NCBI GenBank assembly: GCA_902363735.1 | Contig: CABJBA010000001.1 | Location: 868,001 to 932,000, forward strand | Length of the DNA stretch: 64,000 nucleotides | Reading direction: 5' to 3' | Source: Clostridiaceae bacterium | GTDB taxonomy: Bacteria > Bacillota > Clostridia > Lachnospirales > Lachnospiraceae | Program-made: the position numbers and the translations under genes | Notes under the pieces: generated by a model | The model's input: the letters and a program-made list of their open reading frames with translations, nothing else | Told to the model about the DNA's origin: nothing | Databases searched by the model: none | Shown: positions 1 through 9,921 of the stretch, piece after piece | How the letters are laid out: each line of letters begins with the position of its first letter | Position numbering within the stretch: position 1 is the first letter of the stretch

Positions 1-83
1 ATAATGATTCTCGGATTTCACACAAGATTATGACTGTATAGAATGGCGGAATATATAAGGAGAGTTTAACTGCAAGAAAAAAC

Positions 84-127
84 AATCCCGGCCAGTTATC
101 CTGATATCAGGATAACTGGCCGGGATT
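84..127 (-). terminator. Intrinsic terminator, perfect 44-base palindrome
   Basis: Positions 84-105 and 106-127 are exact reverse complements. On the minus strand the stem is followed by GTTTTTTC, so it is well placed to end the transcript of the isomerase cluster that finishes at 197. On the plus strand only a short T run follows, so it may also work weakly in that direction. Bases 1-83 hold no gene that I can support. Confidence 0.85.
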
Positions 128-196
128 TCTACCAGAAGATCTGTATTGGCAATGCATAATGGACACTTTTAAATCCAAAATCAGATAATAATTTGC

Positions 197-958
197 TTAT
201 ATAATTCCGCAGCTTGATATATAGTCCAGACTCTCCCTGGCACATACAAAAGGGTCCTTTTTCCAGGTTTCCTGCTCTACCAGTCCCCAACTTACTCCAA
301 AACGGCGGCAGGCTTCAAAAATAGGATTCCAGTCAATTTTCCCCTGTCCTACAGGAACCAGATATTCCTCGCCATCGGGAAATATCATAAAGTCCTTGAA
401 GTGACAGATTTCTATACGCCCTTTATATTGTTCCAAAAGGGCGACCGGATTGACTCCTGCCCGCACGGCATGATAGATACACAGAGTCAGCCCTGATTCC
501 AATGGAAGCAGTTCCATAATAGTATCCAGGCCGCATACTCCATTCACCTGCTCATAATTATAGAAAAGAGGATGAAAGGTAAGGGAAATTCCCTGTTCAC
601 GCAGTACATAAAAGATTTGTTTCATTTCAGAACAAAACAACTTTATGCCATCTGTTGTCATCTGATTCCGGGGCATGGTACTGACGCAAAGACATTTACT
701 GCCCCATTTTTTATTCATGGTTATGTAGTAGTCCAAATTATCACGGACTTTTTCAAAGCTATCCTGGGTCGCTATGCAGGTAAGTCCGGTTTCCCGCAAA
801 GTTTCAGCCGTAAACTCCAGAGGTATGGACGGGTCAATCCATTGAAGCTGAAGGTGACGGTAGCCCATATCCCGCAGTCTGCAAAATGTGGCCTTCAGAT
901 CATCAGGAGTGGAAAGATACGCTTTCAGACTAGATGCCTGATATCCTAGTGAGGTCAT
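197..958 (-). CDS. Sugar phosphate isomerase/epimerase family TIM-barrel protein
   Basis: This 253-residue protein has the features of the xylose-isomerase-like TIM-barrel family (AP endonuclease 2 superfamily), cytosolic enzymes that isomerise or epimerise sugars, inositols or keto-sugars using a divalent metal. Visible family signs are the N-terminal GYRHLQLQW strand, the TFHPLFYNYE segment in the middle, the EICHFKD motif and the C-terminal LVEQETW motif, which supply metal-binding Glu, His and Asp residues. The ATG at 958 has AAAGGAA about nine bases upstream. It lies 46 bases downstream of an AraC regulator and shares a strand with a GPH symporter and a second isomerase at 3901, so a role in uptake and catabolism of one carbohydrate is likely. 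The substrate cannot be named from sequence. The family is assigned with confidence; the reaction is not. Confidence 0.85.
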   Translation of the reverse strand: MTSLGYQASSLKAYLSTPDDLKATFCRLRDMGYRHLQLQWIDPSIPLEFTAETLRETGLTCIATQDSFEKVRDNLDYYITMNKKWGSKCLCVSTMPRNQMTTDGIKLFCSEMKQIFYVLREQGISLTFHPLFYNYEQVNGVCGLDTIMELLPLESGLTLCIYHAVRAGVNPVALLEQYKGRIEICHFKDFMIFPDGEEYLVPVGQGKIDWNPIFEACRRFGVSWGLVEQETWKKDPFVCARESLDYISSCGII

Positions 959-1004
959 ATGTACGTTCCTTTCAACTGATATTTTTATTTCGGCTTTGGA
1001 CCTT

Positions 1005-2216
1005 TTAATGATTTCGAAACTGCTTCACGTATTCCGTAGGTGTCATTCCCGTAATTTTTTTAAATAGCTTTCGGAAATAGTTTACGTCGTAAATACCGCA
1101 TCTTGAAGCAATATCCTGAATCTGCATATTGGTGGAATTTAACAGAGTCATTGCTTCCCGAATTCTCTGCTGATTAATGTAATCTGTAATTGTCATTTTC
1201 ATTTCTTTTTTAAATAGTGTGGATAAGTAGCTTGCATTTACAGAGTACCCTTCTGATAAGTACTTTAAAGACAATTCTCCTGTAATATTTAAATTAATGT
1301 AATTTACCACTTTCTGAATGACAGGAGAATACCCTCTAAAAGAGTAATTTTGAACCAGCAAGCAGTATTTTCTAAGCATCTCTATTAAAAACCGGTCCAG
1401 TTCCTGGTCATTATTAATTGTTTCCACCCGCTTTGCAATCTGGGTTGATATGGCATCTAAATAAACAGGATTGACTCCTCCTCTTTCAGCTGCTTTTCTA
1501 AGCAGTGTATTATATATAATTAAAGTATTTCGTCCATCACGGATAGGGTCCTTGTACCTTCTCGCCGGTTTGTAACCTCCCATGATATTTTTAATTTTCA
1601 GCGCTGTCTCCGTATCTCCGTTGGTAACTGCTTTCATGAGTTCCCCTTCCATTGCATAACGTTCCTCTATTATTTTAAGGGAAAGGTCACTTTTCGGTGA
1701 TTCGATCTGAAACATACTCTCCGGACAAATCTGGCTGACATATTCCGTTTGTATCATTTCTTTACGGCACAAGGTCCTGTAAAGAGCCAGGCAAACTTCT
1801 TTCCATTGAGGTAAACTGGCAATTACCGGTATTACATTGTAATATTCTCTTAAATCATCCATATGTCCTCTGGGAATTAACTTTACTTCAATCATTTCCT
1901 GAAGCTTTTTCTCATCCAAAATTTCACTACGATAGGGTCCCAGAATAATAAATGTTCCATTCTCCTGTTCATCTTTTGGAATTGGCATCACGCAGTATTC
2001 TGTATCAAAATAATCAAAAAGATAATACAGCGTATCTTTTTGATTCAGTTGACCGATCATGTTCAGAAAGCGCTTCTCTTCTTCTTGAGGAAACAAAAGA
2101 CGGCGAATCCCTAAATCAAAATCAGGAAGCTCTTCCATTTCTTGTTTTATAATTGTCATGTTTATATTATGAGATTTGGCAATTTTTCTCATTATATGCA
2201 AAAAATCAATCAGCAT
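1005..2216 (-). CDS. AraC-family transcriptional regulator
   Basis: This 403-residue protein carries a double helix-turn-helix AraC domain at its C terminus (about residues 300-400). The second helix-turn-helix has the typical IQDIASRCGIYDVNYF segment and ends in the family signature GMTPTEYVKQFR. The N-terminal 300 residues look like a ligand-sensing or scaffold region and match no named sensor that I recognise; there are no membrane segments. It sits between a GPH symporter (2402-3859) and an isomerase (197-958) on the same strand, so it probably controls this sugar cluster. The ATG at 2216 is preceded by GGGGAAAG. The 185 bases upstream (2217-2401) contain an AT-rich stretch that could hold its own promoter. 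The effector is unknown. Confidence 0.9.
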   Translation of the reverse strand: MLIDFLHIMRKIAKSHNINMTIIKQEMEELPDFDLGIRRLLFPQEEEKRFLNMIGQLNQKDTLYYLFDYFDTEYCVMPIPKDEQENGTFIILGPYRSEILDEKKLQEMIEVKLIPRGHMDDLREYYNVIPVIASLPQWKEVCLALYRTLCRKEMIQTEYVSQICPESMFQIESPKSDLSLKIIEERYAMEGELMKAVTNGDTETALKIKNIMGGYKPARRYKDPIRDGRNTLIIYNTLLRKAAERGGVNPVYLDAISTQIAKRVETINNDQELDRFLIEMLRKYCLLVQNYSFRGYSPVIQKVVNYINLNITGELSLKYLSEGYSVNASYLSTLFKKEMKMTITDYINQQRIREAMTLLNSTNMQIQDIASRCGIYDVNYFRKLFKKITGMTPTEYVKQFRNH

Positions 2217-2401
2217 CCACAGTCTTTCCCCATTCTGTATCTATATTATTTTATAAATATAACAGGCTTTCATCATGATTTCCTATGCCTTTTCTATGGC
2301 ATCTGTAATCTTACAATGGTTTTATTTTAACTATCAATTTAAAGTTTAACGAATAACCGGTTTTACTGCAAGCATTATATTATAACATGTTTTTGGATCT
2401 A

Positions 2402-3859
2402 TCAGGCTCCCAGTTCCATTTCTTTTTCAAAGATTTCTGTACTTACTTTTTTGCGTCCGAGAGCACATTCCATTTCATTTAACGTATTCTTGTCCAGATT
2501 GTAAATAAATCGTACACCGATGATCATTAATATCACACTAAAAAAATAACAGGCTCCAATTAACGACTTCATCTTTGACGCTACCTCCCATGGCTGTGCG
2601 GCACCTAACTTCTCATCATAACCTACCGCTACCAACAGCACCAGTCCCAAAGAAGGTCCGATTCCCTGAGCCAGTTTGCGAAAAAATGAGTGCAGGGCAT
2701 ATGTGGTTCCTTCCTCCCGTACTCCATTTTTCCATTCATTATAGTCAATCGCATCTGCCATCATTGCATAAGTCATACATCCTCCAAGTCCGCTTCCCAG
2801 ACCGTTTATCAGAAGAAAGCCGGAAAATATTATGATACCCGTATTGGTGGGCGGAATCGGAACAACCATTAACGCCCCCATGGAAACCAGGCTGAGTATC
2901 ATTCCTGCTGATGCAGCTTCTTTTTTCCCCCACCTTGTGGCGATCTGGCGAACAAATGGTACAAAAATCAGTGACGGAATTAAAGAAAGCATTGCGGGGA
3001 TTCCTAAAAGAGATGCATTTTTAAAATATGCCTGAAACATAACAGTCACTGCAATGTTGGAACCGTATGCACCAAAGAACGTAGCGACGGGAATCATCGT
3101 TGCTCCAATTGCCGGGCGGTTACCGGCAAAATTTTTTATTGATTTTATGTAGTTGAACGATTCACTTTCCCTTTTTCGTTCTTCTTCTGACACCTGTACA
3201 CGCTCCACTGTATTCTTAATCATAAAACGCAATGCAATAAACCCTATGAACCCAAGCACCAGTGCAACAAAAAAAAGGCGGTTCCCCATTAACTCCTGGT
3301 TTTCATTATACAAAACAAAAGGAAGAATAATACCAATCGGAATACCGGCACATCTGGCACCAAGAGACCTCCATGCCGAAAGCTGGGCCCGGTCACCCGG
3401 GTCCGGTGAAATAACGCTTACCATGGAGCCATAAGGAACGTTTACAAAGGTATAGCAGGCATCCCAGGCAACATAACCCAACACACATAGCACAACTTTT
3501 ATTATCTGAGGGGCATTGGGAAAAGGCAGAAAACACAATGCTGCAGATAACAACAACCCGATGGAACCATACGAAATAAATGTTTTAAATTTCCCTAATT
3601 TATAGTTTCGTTTGTTGGAATCAATAAAACCGCCAATCATGGGATCGTTAATTGCATCCCAGACCTTGAGTACTATCAGAATTCCCGCAAATGAAAGTGA
3701 ATTGATTTTCATGTACTGGGTATAAAATAAAGTAAAAAATGAACCGGCAAGTGCAAAACTCATATTACAACCAAAATCCCCGGCAGCATAAGCCACCTTA
3801 TCCAGCATTCCAAATTTCCGGAAGCTGTCTTCCACCTGTTTCTCCGATCTGCCTGACAT
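2402..3859 (-). CDS. GPH-family (MFS) sugar:cation symporter
   Basis: This 485-residue polytopic membrane protein has about 12 hydrophobic segments. It matches the glycoside-pentoside-hexuronide:cation symporter family, which takes up sugars and uronides with Na+ or H+. The first helix has the AAGDFGCNMSF motif, and the loop after helix 2 has KVWDAINDPMIGGFID, the characteristic D-x2-DP-x2-G-x3-D signature that contributes to cation binding. A cytoplasmic loop rich in charged residues (about 215-235) separates the two halves. The ATG at 3859 has a strong AAGGAGGAAGG site. It starts 41 bases after the isomerase gene ending at 3901 and is probably co-transcribed with it, so it likely imports that enzyme's substrate. 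Specificity is not readable. Confidence 0.9.
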   Translation of the reverse strand: MSGRSEKQVEDSFRKFGMLDKVAYAAGDFGCNMSFALAGSFFTLFYTQYMKINSLSFAGILIVLKVWDAINDPMIGGFIDSNKRNYKLGKFKTFISYGSIGLLLSAALCFLPFPNAPQIIKVVLCVLGYVAWDACYTFVNVPYGSMVSVISPDPGDRAQLSAWRSLGARCAGIPIGIILPFVLYNENQELMGNRLFFVALVLGFIGFIALRFMIKNTVERVQVSEEERKRESESFNYIKSIKNFAGNRPAIGATMIPVATFFGAYGSNIAVTVMFQAYFKNASLLGIPAMLSLIPSLIFVPFVRQIATRWGKKEAASAGMILSLVSMGALMVVPIPPTNTGIIIFSGFLLINGLGSGLGGCMTYAMMADAIDYNEWKNGVREEGTTYALHSFFRKLAQGIGPSLGLVLLVAVGYDEKLGAAQPWEVASKMKSLIGACYFFSVILMIIGVRFIYNLDKNTLNEMECALGRKKVSTEIFEKEMELGA

Positions 3860-3900
3860 AATACCTTCCTCCTTACAATTATGTAGTTTTTTGCATTAAT

Positions 3901-4764
3901 TTATATTTTAAACCAATCCCCATATCCCAATTCAATCAGGTGATCCCGGCTGATCTTCAGGCTCTCAAAAGGATCCCGGCCATAAGTATCATCCTGCTCA
4001 ATCAAAAAATACTCACTCCCGCCGGCAAGGCCTGCTTCCATGCACGCTTTGATGGGCAGACTGCCTTCCCCTAATTCTGCAAACTCAACAATATCCGTAA
4101 ATTCCCTCATAAAGGTTTTCGCATCAAATTCACCTTCTGAACGTTTTACTTCTCTGATTCGGTAGTCTTTCAAATGAAGCAGACGTATCCTGCCTTCATA
4201 TTTCTTTACAAACTCCACCGGATTTTCACCCCCGCGCTGAATCCAGTGAATGTCCAATTCAAACCCCATATACCTGGTATTGTCTTTAATAATATCCAGC
4301 AAATACTGTCCATCGTATTTAATAAACTCCACATGATGATTGTGATAATATAAATCAATATCATGTTCTTTCAGCCTCTCCGCAATTTCATCGGCTTTTC
4401 TCACAAATTCTAAAGCTTTATCACGATTGCCCATACAAGTAAGAGGCAGCATGCCAATGCGAAGCAAATTACAGTTCAATGCTTTACAGTCGGCCACAAT
4501 CTTATCAAAATCTGTAGTCAGAGCTTCTCCCGGTTTTCCGGGAACCACGGGTTCCAGAGATGCACTGCAGGCAGCCACCTTTATGCCATAGTCATCGCAT
4601 GCTCTTTTTATTTCACTTACATTTTCCTGTGTCATGGGTATCTGGCTGATTTCCACACAGTGATACCCCAACTCTGCACAGGTCTTCAATGTTTCATATG
4701 CTCCTAATTCATCCACTTTTTTCTTAATGGTGCTCATTTGAATTCCAATTAATCCTTTTTCCAT
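3901..4764 (-). CDS. Sugar phosphate isomerase/epimerase family TIM-barrel protein (first gene of cluster)
   Basis: This is a 287-residue cytosolic protein of the xylose-isomerase-like TIM-barrel family. Visible motifs are LGYHCVEISQIPM, DLYYHNHHVEF (metal-ligand His and Glu region), MGFELDIHWIQRGGENP, RLLHLKDYR and the C-terminal YFLIEQDD. These match sugar phosphate isomerase/epimerase proteins. An upstream in-frame ATG at 4812 exists, but I chose 4764 because GGGAG lies seven bases before it and the family alignment begins at MEKGLIGIQ. It is about 20 percent identical by eye to the 197-958 protein, so the cluster encodes two different members rather than a recent duplication. It probably works with the symporter just downstream. 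The substrate is not known. Confidence 0.88.
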   Translation of the reverse strand: MEKGLIGIQMSTIKKKVDELGAYETLKTCAELGYHCVEISQIPMTQENVSEIKRACDDYGIKVAACSASLEPVVPGKPGEALTTDFDKIVADCKALNCNLLRIGMLPLTCMGNRDKALEFVRKADEIAERLKEHDIDLYYHNHHVEFIKYDGQYLLDIIKDNTRYMGFELDIHWIQRGGENPVEFVKKYEGRIRLLHLKDYRIREVKRSEGEFDAKTFMREFTDIVEFAELGEGSLPIKACMEAGLAGGSEYFLIEQDDTYGRDPFESLKISRDHLIELGYGDWFKI

Positions 4765-5104
4765 TTTCAAACTCCCATTCTTCATTTTTTTATTGTTATG
4801 GCAATACATCATTTCTCAAAGAAAACGCCAGAGATTATACTTTAACGCTGAAATGCCCCCTTTCTCCGCAATTCCCAAAACCTCTCTCCAGTTTGAGATC
4901 CATCAGGATATATATCCCTTAGGGAATCCATCTTACATTGAGGTGTTTTCTGAAATTGCATTTCTTTAAAAGTGTTGAACTTTTATGCGTTTTCCCCAAA
5001 AAATAAGCTCAAAAACTTTTTAACATGGTCATTTTACCATACGTTTTTTTTATCTGTGAGTTTGATTTTTGGTTTTTTTGGTGTAAATATTGTATTTTTA
5101 TCAA
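4765..5104. other. Non-coding stretch upstream of the isomerase operon
   Basis: No convincing gene is seen in this AT-rich stretch. On the minus strand a TATAAT lies at 4839-4834, about 70 bases upstream of the isomerase start. There is no good -35 at the matching distance, as would be expected for a promoter that needs an activator such as the AraC protein encoded at 1005-2216. The short plus-strand open frame at 4972-5154 has no ribosome-binding site and runs through the terminator at 5105-5152, so I do not call it a gene. Confidence 0.5.
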
Positions 5105-5152
5105 AATTACAGGGTCCGTATAACTCCTATGAGTTATACGGACCCTGTAATT
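5105..5152 (-). terminator. Strong intrinsic terminator, 22-base-pair perfect stem
   Basis: Positions 5105-5126 pair without mismatch with 5131-5152, leaving a CTAT loop. On the minus strand the stem is followed by a TTGATAAAAATAC stretch. It sits 78 bases downstream of the last ABC-exporter gene (ending at 5231), so it most likely ends that operon. Confidence 0.8.
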
Positions 5153-5230
5153 AGACTATCTTATTTTCCGGCATATCTTTTATTTTGCACACTGATATAA
5201 AATCTACTTTATTTTTTAGGATCATTAGTT

Positions 5231-6979
5231 TTAAGCAATATTCCACCCTTCTGCTTTTTCACGTATTTCCACAAAGTTTTTATAAACTCCTTCTTTTTTC
5301 ACTAATTCTTTATGTGTCCCACTTTCCACAATCTTACCCTGATCAACAACCAGAATCTGATCCGCATTTTCTATTGTTGCCAGACGATGTGCAATTGTAA
5401 TAATAGTTTTTCCTTTCGTTAATTCTGTAATTGCGGCCTGAATATATTGTTCATTTTCAGGGTCAACAGAGGCAGTCGCTTCATCCAGAATAATAATTGG
5501 TGCATCTTTAAGAATTGCTCTTGCTATGGATATCCTTTGTCTTTCACCGCCCGAAAGTGTTCCCCCTCCCTCTCCGATTACTGTATCATAGCCATTTGGC
5601 AGGGCTTTAATAAAATCATGGCAGCATGCTTTTTTTGCCGCATGAATCAAATCTTTTTCTGTAGCTTCAGGGTTTCCAAAACAGATATTATTCCGAATGG
5701 TATCATGAAATAAATATACATTTTGAAATACCATGGAAATATTAGACATCAGGCCGTCACAAGTAAAATCCTTTACATTTTCACCGCCAACTTCAATGCT
5801 GCCCCCATTAACATCATAAAATTTTGCAATGAGATTGCAAATCGTTGTTTTTCCGCTGCCAGAAGATCCAACGATAGCCGTCGCCGTCTTTTCCGGAATA
5901 ATAAAACTCACATGATTCAATATCAATCTGGAGTCATAACCAAAAGATACATCCTTAAATTCTATTCCATAGTGAGTGAGCCCAACTGCCCTGCCTCCCT
6001 CATCAATAAATTCTTCTGATTTGAGAAAATCCAATTGATTCATGGCTTCTTCAATAACCCCCAATATATGCGCACTGTCACTGATTGGTTCAATGGAAGC
6101 AAATACATGGAAAGACAGAAACATTAATAAAAGCATATTAGAAATTGATATCTGGTTTGTCCAGCCAAGATAAAAGGAAGAGAAAAGAAGCCCCATGGAG
6201 CCTGCTTTCAGCATAAATAAATGAAGGCAATTGGCAGGAACAAACCCCCACTCAATCTTCAAATGAATCTCTTTACTCTCTCTGCACGCCTTTCTCATAC
6301 TTTCTATGGCTGCACCGTCCTGTCCAAAGGATTTTACAATGGGTAATCCTCTGGCATATTCAATTGCCGCATTAGTAAGATCACGATCCACCCTGGCAGA
6401 CACAGGAGCATTCTGAGCACTGTACTTTGATATCACCAGCAAAAACAAAAAGGAACCTGCCACAGCTGCAATGGTTATCAGGGATACCCTGGGATTAATA
6501 ACAGCAATCCAAAAGAAAATACACAAGAAATTCAGATAGCCTCCGATAAAATTATCAACCATCCGGATTCCCATATTTTCTAACGTATGCAATCCCGTTG
6601 TAATTGAATTTAAAATATCACCTGTATTCACTTTCTGAAAATACCCAAGGGATACACGCTTTAATAAATCACCAACTGCAAGTCTGTCTCTGGAAACCAG
6701 TTCATAGCTGATGGGTTCCTGAAATTTTGCTCTTAGATAGTCAAATAAAAAGCGGAGAAATATAAAGAGAAACATCAATAAAATACTGAATCCAATCCAT
6801 TTTGTATCAAATCTTTCCTCTCCCCTTTGCTCCTTAATCACCATGGCAACTGTATGTGCTGCTATAATAACAGGCATAGCTGCAAACCAGCCGAAAAAAA
6901 AGGAAAACAGGAATCCTATGAATAATTTCACTTTAAACTCTCCACACCATTCAATAATTCGCTTTATTGTTTTAAACAT
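5231..6979 (-). CDS. ABC exporter half-transporter (permease fused to ATPase), second of a pair
   Basis: This 582-residue protein has an N-terminal exporter membrane domain with about six helices (residues 1-310). It is followed by a nucleotide-binding domain with Walker A GSSGSGKTT, Q-loop VFQNVYLF, signature LSGGERQR, Walker B IIILDEATA with its catalytic Glu, and H-loop IAHRL, all intact. The start at 6979 has AAGGAAGGG seven bases upstream and overlaps the end of the preceding gene by eight bases (ATGTTTAA), so the two are translationally coupled and probably form a heterodimer. The longer frame opening at 7054 is rejected because it lies inside the upstream gene without a better ribosome-binding site. 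The general layout, paired half-transporters next to an AraC regulator, resembles YbtPQ/Irp6-type loci. The cargo and even the direction of transport remain open. Confidence 0.9.
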   Translation of the reverse strand: MFKTIKRIIEWCGEFKVKLFIGFLFSFFFGWFAAMPVIIAAHTVAMVIKEQRGEERFDTKWIGFSILLMFLFIFLRFLFDYLRAKFQEPISYELVSRDRLAVGDLLKRVSLGYFQKVNTGDILNSITTGLHTLENMGIRMVDNFIGGYLNFLCIFFWIAVINPRVSLITIAAVAGSFLFLLVISKYSAQNAPVSARVDRDLTNAAIEYARGLPIVKSFGQDGAAIESMRKACRESKEIHLKIEWGFVPANCLHLFMLKAGSMGLLFSSFYLGWTNQISISNMLLLMFLSFHVFASIEPISDSAHILGVIEEAMNQLDFLKSEEFIDEGGRAVGLTHYGIEFKDVSFGYDSRLILNHVSFIIPEKTATAIVGSSGSGKTTICNLIAKFYDVNGGSIEVGGENVKDFTCDGLMSNISMVFQNVYLFHDTIRNNICFGNPEATEKDLIHAAKKACCHDFIKALPNGYDTVIGEGGGTLSGGERQRISIARAILKDAPIIILDEATASVDPENEQYIQAAITELTKGKTIITIAHRLATIENADQILVVDQGKIVESGTHKELVKKEGVYKNFVEIREKAEGWNIA

Positions 6980-8756
6980 TCTGCATCCCTTCCTTTCCCT
7001 GGGTCCCAACAGACCATGACTTTGCACCAATATGTGCCTTCCACATATCAGCATAGAGTGGTGATATGTTCAACAACTCTTCCTGTGTTCCCTGGGCAAT
7101 TATATTGCCGTTTCTCAAAACCAGGATATTGTCTGCATTCTTAATGGTGGAAAGACGGTGTGCAATCACCAGAAGTGTTTTCCCTTTTGTGAGCGCCGCA
7201 ATACTGTGCTGAATCTTTTCTTCGTTTTCAGGATCCGTAAAAGCAGTTGCTTCATCCAAAATAACAATGGGTGCATTTTTCAATATCATTCTTGCAATGG
7301 CAATACGCTGTTTTTCCCCGCCTGATAATCTTTTTCCCGCTTCTCCTGCCGGAGTCTCATATCCCTTTTCCAGTTTCTGAATGAACTCGTCACATTGGGC
7401 CGCTTTGGCTGCAGCATATACAGCCTCATCAGATGCCTGGGGATTCCCCAATCTAATGTTTTCAAGTAAAGAGCATCGGAAAAGAAAGTTATCCTGCGTG
7501 ACAAAGCTAACCGTATCTGCAAGCTGCCTCAATGGAAAGTCTTTGATGTTTACGCCGCCTATTTCTATTTCCCCGCCTGTTACATCCCAAAAACGAGCAA
7601 GTAATTTAGCAATTGTTGATTTACCTCCGCCTGAAGGTCCTACCAGTGCTGTGAAACTTCCCTGAGAAAGCTTCATGTTAATTCCATGTAATACTTCATG
7701 TTCTTCCTTTCCATCATAGGAAAAGGTGACATTACTAAAATTGATATCATAATCTTGCAATGCCACATTGTCTTTTGCTTCTGGTAAGGAGGGCATATGA
7801 AGAAACTGCTGCAGATTTTCTATAGTAAACTGCATTTGTCTTATGTCTTCACTAAATACCTCCAGCTTAGCCAGAGAACCAATCATGGACATAGACAGCA
7901 TACAGCAAAGTGCTGCCTGTGCAGGAGAAAACGTTCCTTTGCTGTATAATAACAGTCCAACCGGAAGAGTTCCAAGCAGTGTCGATGGCAAAAGAGCAAA
8001 TGCCAATTTCATGCTGATCCATGTGGAAGAAAGCCATTTAAGGATAAAACTGCGGTAATCTGTAATTGCTACAGCAAATTTCTCGTAGGATGTTCCTTCC
8101 CGCCCAAATGCCTTAATCACCTCAATGCCTTCAATATACTCCACAATTACACTGTTCATATGACTATTGGCTTTGTTGTATTTATCAAAATTCTTTCCGC
8201 TGATTTTATAGGTAAGTATCATGCATAAGAGTGCAAGAGGCAAAGTAACCAGTGAAGCAAGTGCTATTCTCCAGTCTGCAATAAAAAGCCCCGTAAAACT
8301 GGCAAGGGGAAGTATTACATGCCCAGCTCCTTCCGGAATCAGATGTGCCAATGGGGGTTCAATGTTCTCTATTTTATCTACCATGATATTTTTGATTTCT
8401 CCAATAGAATGGCTTGTAACCTCTCCAAGAGGAGCATGCATAAATGCATCGGAGACACGAAGTCTTAACACTTCAAGAATTTGATATGCAGCCTGATGGG
8501 AAATGCCAGTGGAAAGCCCAAAACCAACCACCTTTACTACATAAGCCCCAAGTATAATTACCACCCAATAAACCAATGAATCATAGGTCACTTTATTTTC
8601 TGTAAATAACTCAATCATTCTGTACACACAATAATATGGTACAAGGCCTGATCCGATGCTTATGATTGATAGCAGCACCGACAGCCATAACTTACCTTTA
8701 CTGCCTTCTGCGTAACTCATGAGACAGGAAAACCAATTCTCTTTTTTCTTCTTCAT
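6972..8756 (-). CDS. ABC exporter half-transporter (permease fused to ATPase), first of a pair
   Basis: This 594-residue protein has the same architecture as its partner at 5231: a six-helix exporter membrane domain, then an ATPase domain. The ATPase has Walker A GPSGGGKST, Q-loop FVTQDNFLF, signature LSGGEKQR, Walker B IVILDEATAF and H-loop IAHRL. Both partners keep a catalytic Glu, so neither ATP site looks degenerate. The ATG at 8756 is preceded by GGAAAGG at a rather long distance, so initiation may be modest. It follows the AraC gene (8884-9852) by 127 bases and overlaps the next gene by eight bases. Family assignment is secure; the transported molecule is not known. Confidence 0.9.
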   Translation of the reverse strand: MKKKKENWFSCLMSYAEGSKGKLWLSVLLSIISIGSGLVPYYCVYRMIELFTENKVTYDSLVYWVVIILGAYVVKVVGFGLSTGISHQAAYQILEVLRLRVSDAFMHAPLGEVTSHSIGEIKNIMVDKIENIEPPLAHLIPEGAGHVILPLASFTGLFIADWRIALASLVTLPLALLCMILTYKISGKNFDKYNKANSHMNSVIVEYIEGIEVIKAFGREGTSYEKFAVAITDYRSFILKWLSSTWISMKLAFALLPSTLLGTLPVGLLLYSKGTFSPAQAALCCMLSMSMIGSLAKLEVFSEDIRQMQFTIENLQQFLHMPSLPEAKDNVALQDYDINFSNVTFSYDGKEEHEVLHGINMKLSQGSFTALVGPSGGGKSTIAKLLARFWDVTGGEIEIGGVNIKDFPLRQLADTVSFVTQDNFLFRCSLLENIRLGNPQASDEAVYAAAKAAQCDEFIQKLEKGYETPAGEAGKRLSGGEKQRIAIARMILKNAPIVILDEATAFTDPENEEKIQHSIAALTKGKTLLVIAHRLSTIKNADNILVLRNGNIIAQGTQEELLNISPLYADMWKAHIGAKSWSVGTQGKEGMQNV

Positions 8757-8883
8757 ATAAAATACTTTCCTTTCCTTCTATATTGGACTTTTTCTTTTCA
8801 TAAAGCAAAAAAAATGGATCGTCAGAATTATCCAACCATCCATATCATAACGAATTACTATGCTTTTTTCTTCTCCGTAAAGA

Positions 8884-9852
8884 CTACTTTGTTCCATTTG
8901 GACCAAAAATTTTGCGATACTCCAAAGGGGATTTTCCTATGACCTTTTTAAAAGCTGCCGAAAACTTACCGGGGCTGTCATACCCTACTTTTCCGGCAAT
9001 ATCCGTCACGTTGATCTCTCTCTTGTTTTTCAATAACACTGCTGCCTGATTCATACGGTATATTCGCATGTATTGATTGATTGGACTTCCATAGACATTT
9101 TTAAAACAGTTTTTCATTGGTGTCAGCGGAATATCAAAGAGTACTGATAATTCTTCCTGGGTATAGTGTTTTTCCAGATTTTCTATCATCATCTTCCGCA
9201 TGGCTTTGATCTTTTCCACTTCTTTTTTATAAAAGTAGGGTTTTTCCTCTATGGTTTTTGGAAGCTCTAACACATCCAGATATAACAGCAGTTCAAATAT
9301 TTTGATTTTAAAATAAGGAATCCGGATCTTTTCCGGAACTATATAAAGTTCGCTGAAAATGTGCTCAATTGCAGGTGCATTATGAATTATCCTGGGTTGC
9401 TTTCCACTACAAAATTTCTTTTGGAGGCTTAAAAGATCTATCGGAAAATTCTTTATTTCCTCTTTTAATGCCGCTCCTGCCAGATCCAAATCAAATGCAA
9501 TCATCAGCCCGTGATAATGGGCAAGGGGAAATTCAAAATGTCCCTGATGTGTAATTCTTCGGTCCAATTTTAAATCTCCCGCTTCAAAGTAAGAAAAAGC
9601 CCCTTGGGCAGATGCATATTCCAGCCTGCCCTCTCTGCAATGATCAATACAAAACAGATTCCGGCTTGTGGTATAGGTGGAATCAAAATTTTCCATATGG
9701 TAATCATTATAGGAAATATTTAATCCTGGAAACACCTGATACATGGTCATAATGCCTTCTCCAGTACTGTTCTTCATCTGAAAAACACTGCATTCTTTTG
9801 TCTCTTCCAATAGAACCATCTGTTCCGTTTCCTTCGTTTCCAGAAATTTCAC
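8884..9852 (-). CDS. AraC-family regulator of the flanking ABC exporters
   Basis: This 322-residue protein has an N-terminal sensing region of about 220 residues and a C-terminal AraC DNA-binding domain. The recognition segment INVTDIAGKVGYDSPGKFSA is followed by FKKVIGKSPLEYRK. The N-terminal part contains His- and Cys-containing segments (DHCREGRLEY, LAHYHGLMIAFD) of the kind seen in regulators next to siderophore-type ABC pairs such as YbtA, but I cannot name its ligand. The start is GTG at 9852 with AGGGAGA six bases upstream. The gene lies between two ABC exporter pairs on the same strand (70 bases after one pair, 127 before the other), so it is placed to regulate both. Confidence 0.88.
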   Translation of the reverse strand: MKFLETKETEQMVLLEETKECSVFQMKNSTGEGIMTMYQVFPGLNISYNDYHMENFDSTYTTSRNLFCIDHCREGRLEYASAQGAFSYFEAGDLKLDRRITHQGHFEFPLAHYHGLMIAFDLDLAGAALKEEIKNFPIDLLSLQKKFCSGKQPRIIHNAPAIEHIFSELYIVPEKIRIPYFKIKIFELLLYLDVLELPKTIEEKPYFYKKEVEKIKAMRKMMIENLEKHYTQEELSVLFDIPLTPMKNCFKNVYGSPINQYMRIYRMNQAAVLLKNKREINVTDIAGKVGYDSPGKFSAAFKKVIGKSPLEYRKIFGPNGTK

Positions 9853-9921
9853 GGACTTCTCCCTTCATTCGTCTGACCTTGCCCATATTTGATAATCAGG
9901 ACTTCCTAATACACTTAGATG

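Noticed and set aside
1..60. Possible 3' end of a plus-strand gene at the left edge.
   Set aside because: The open frames are 10-13 codons long before stops and give no recognisable C terminus.
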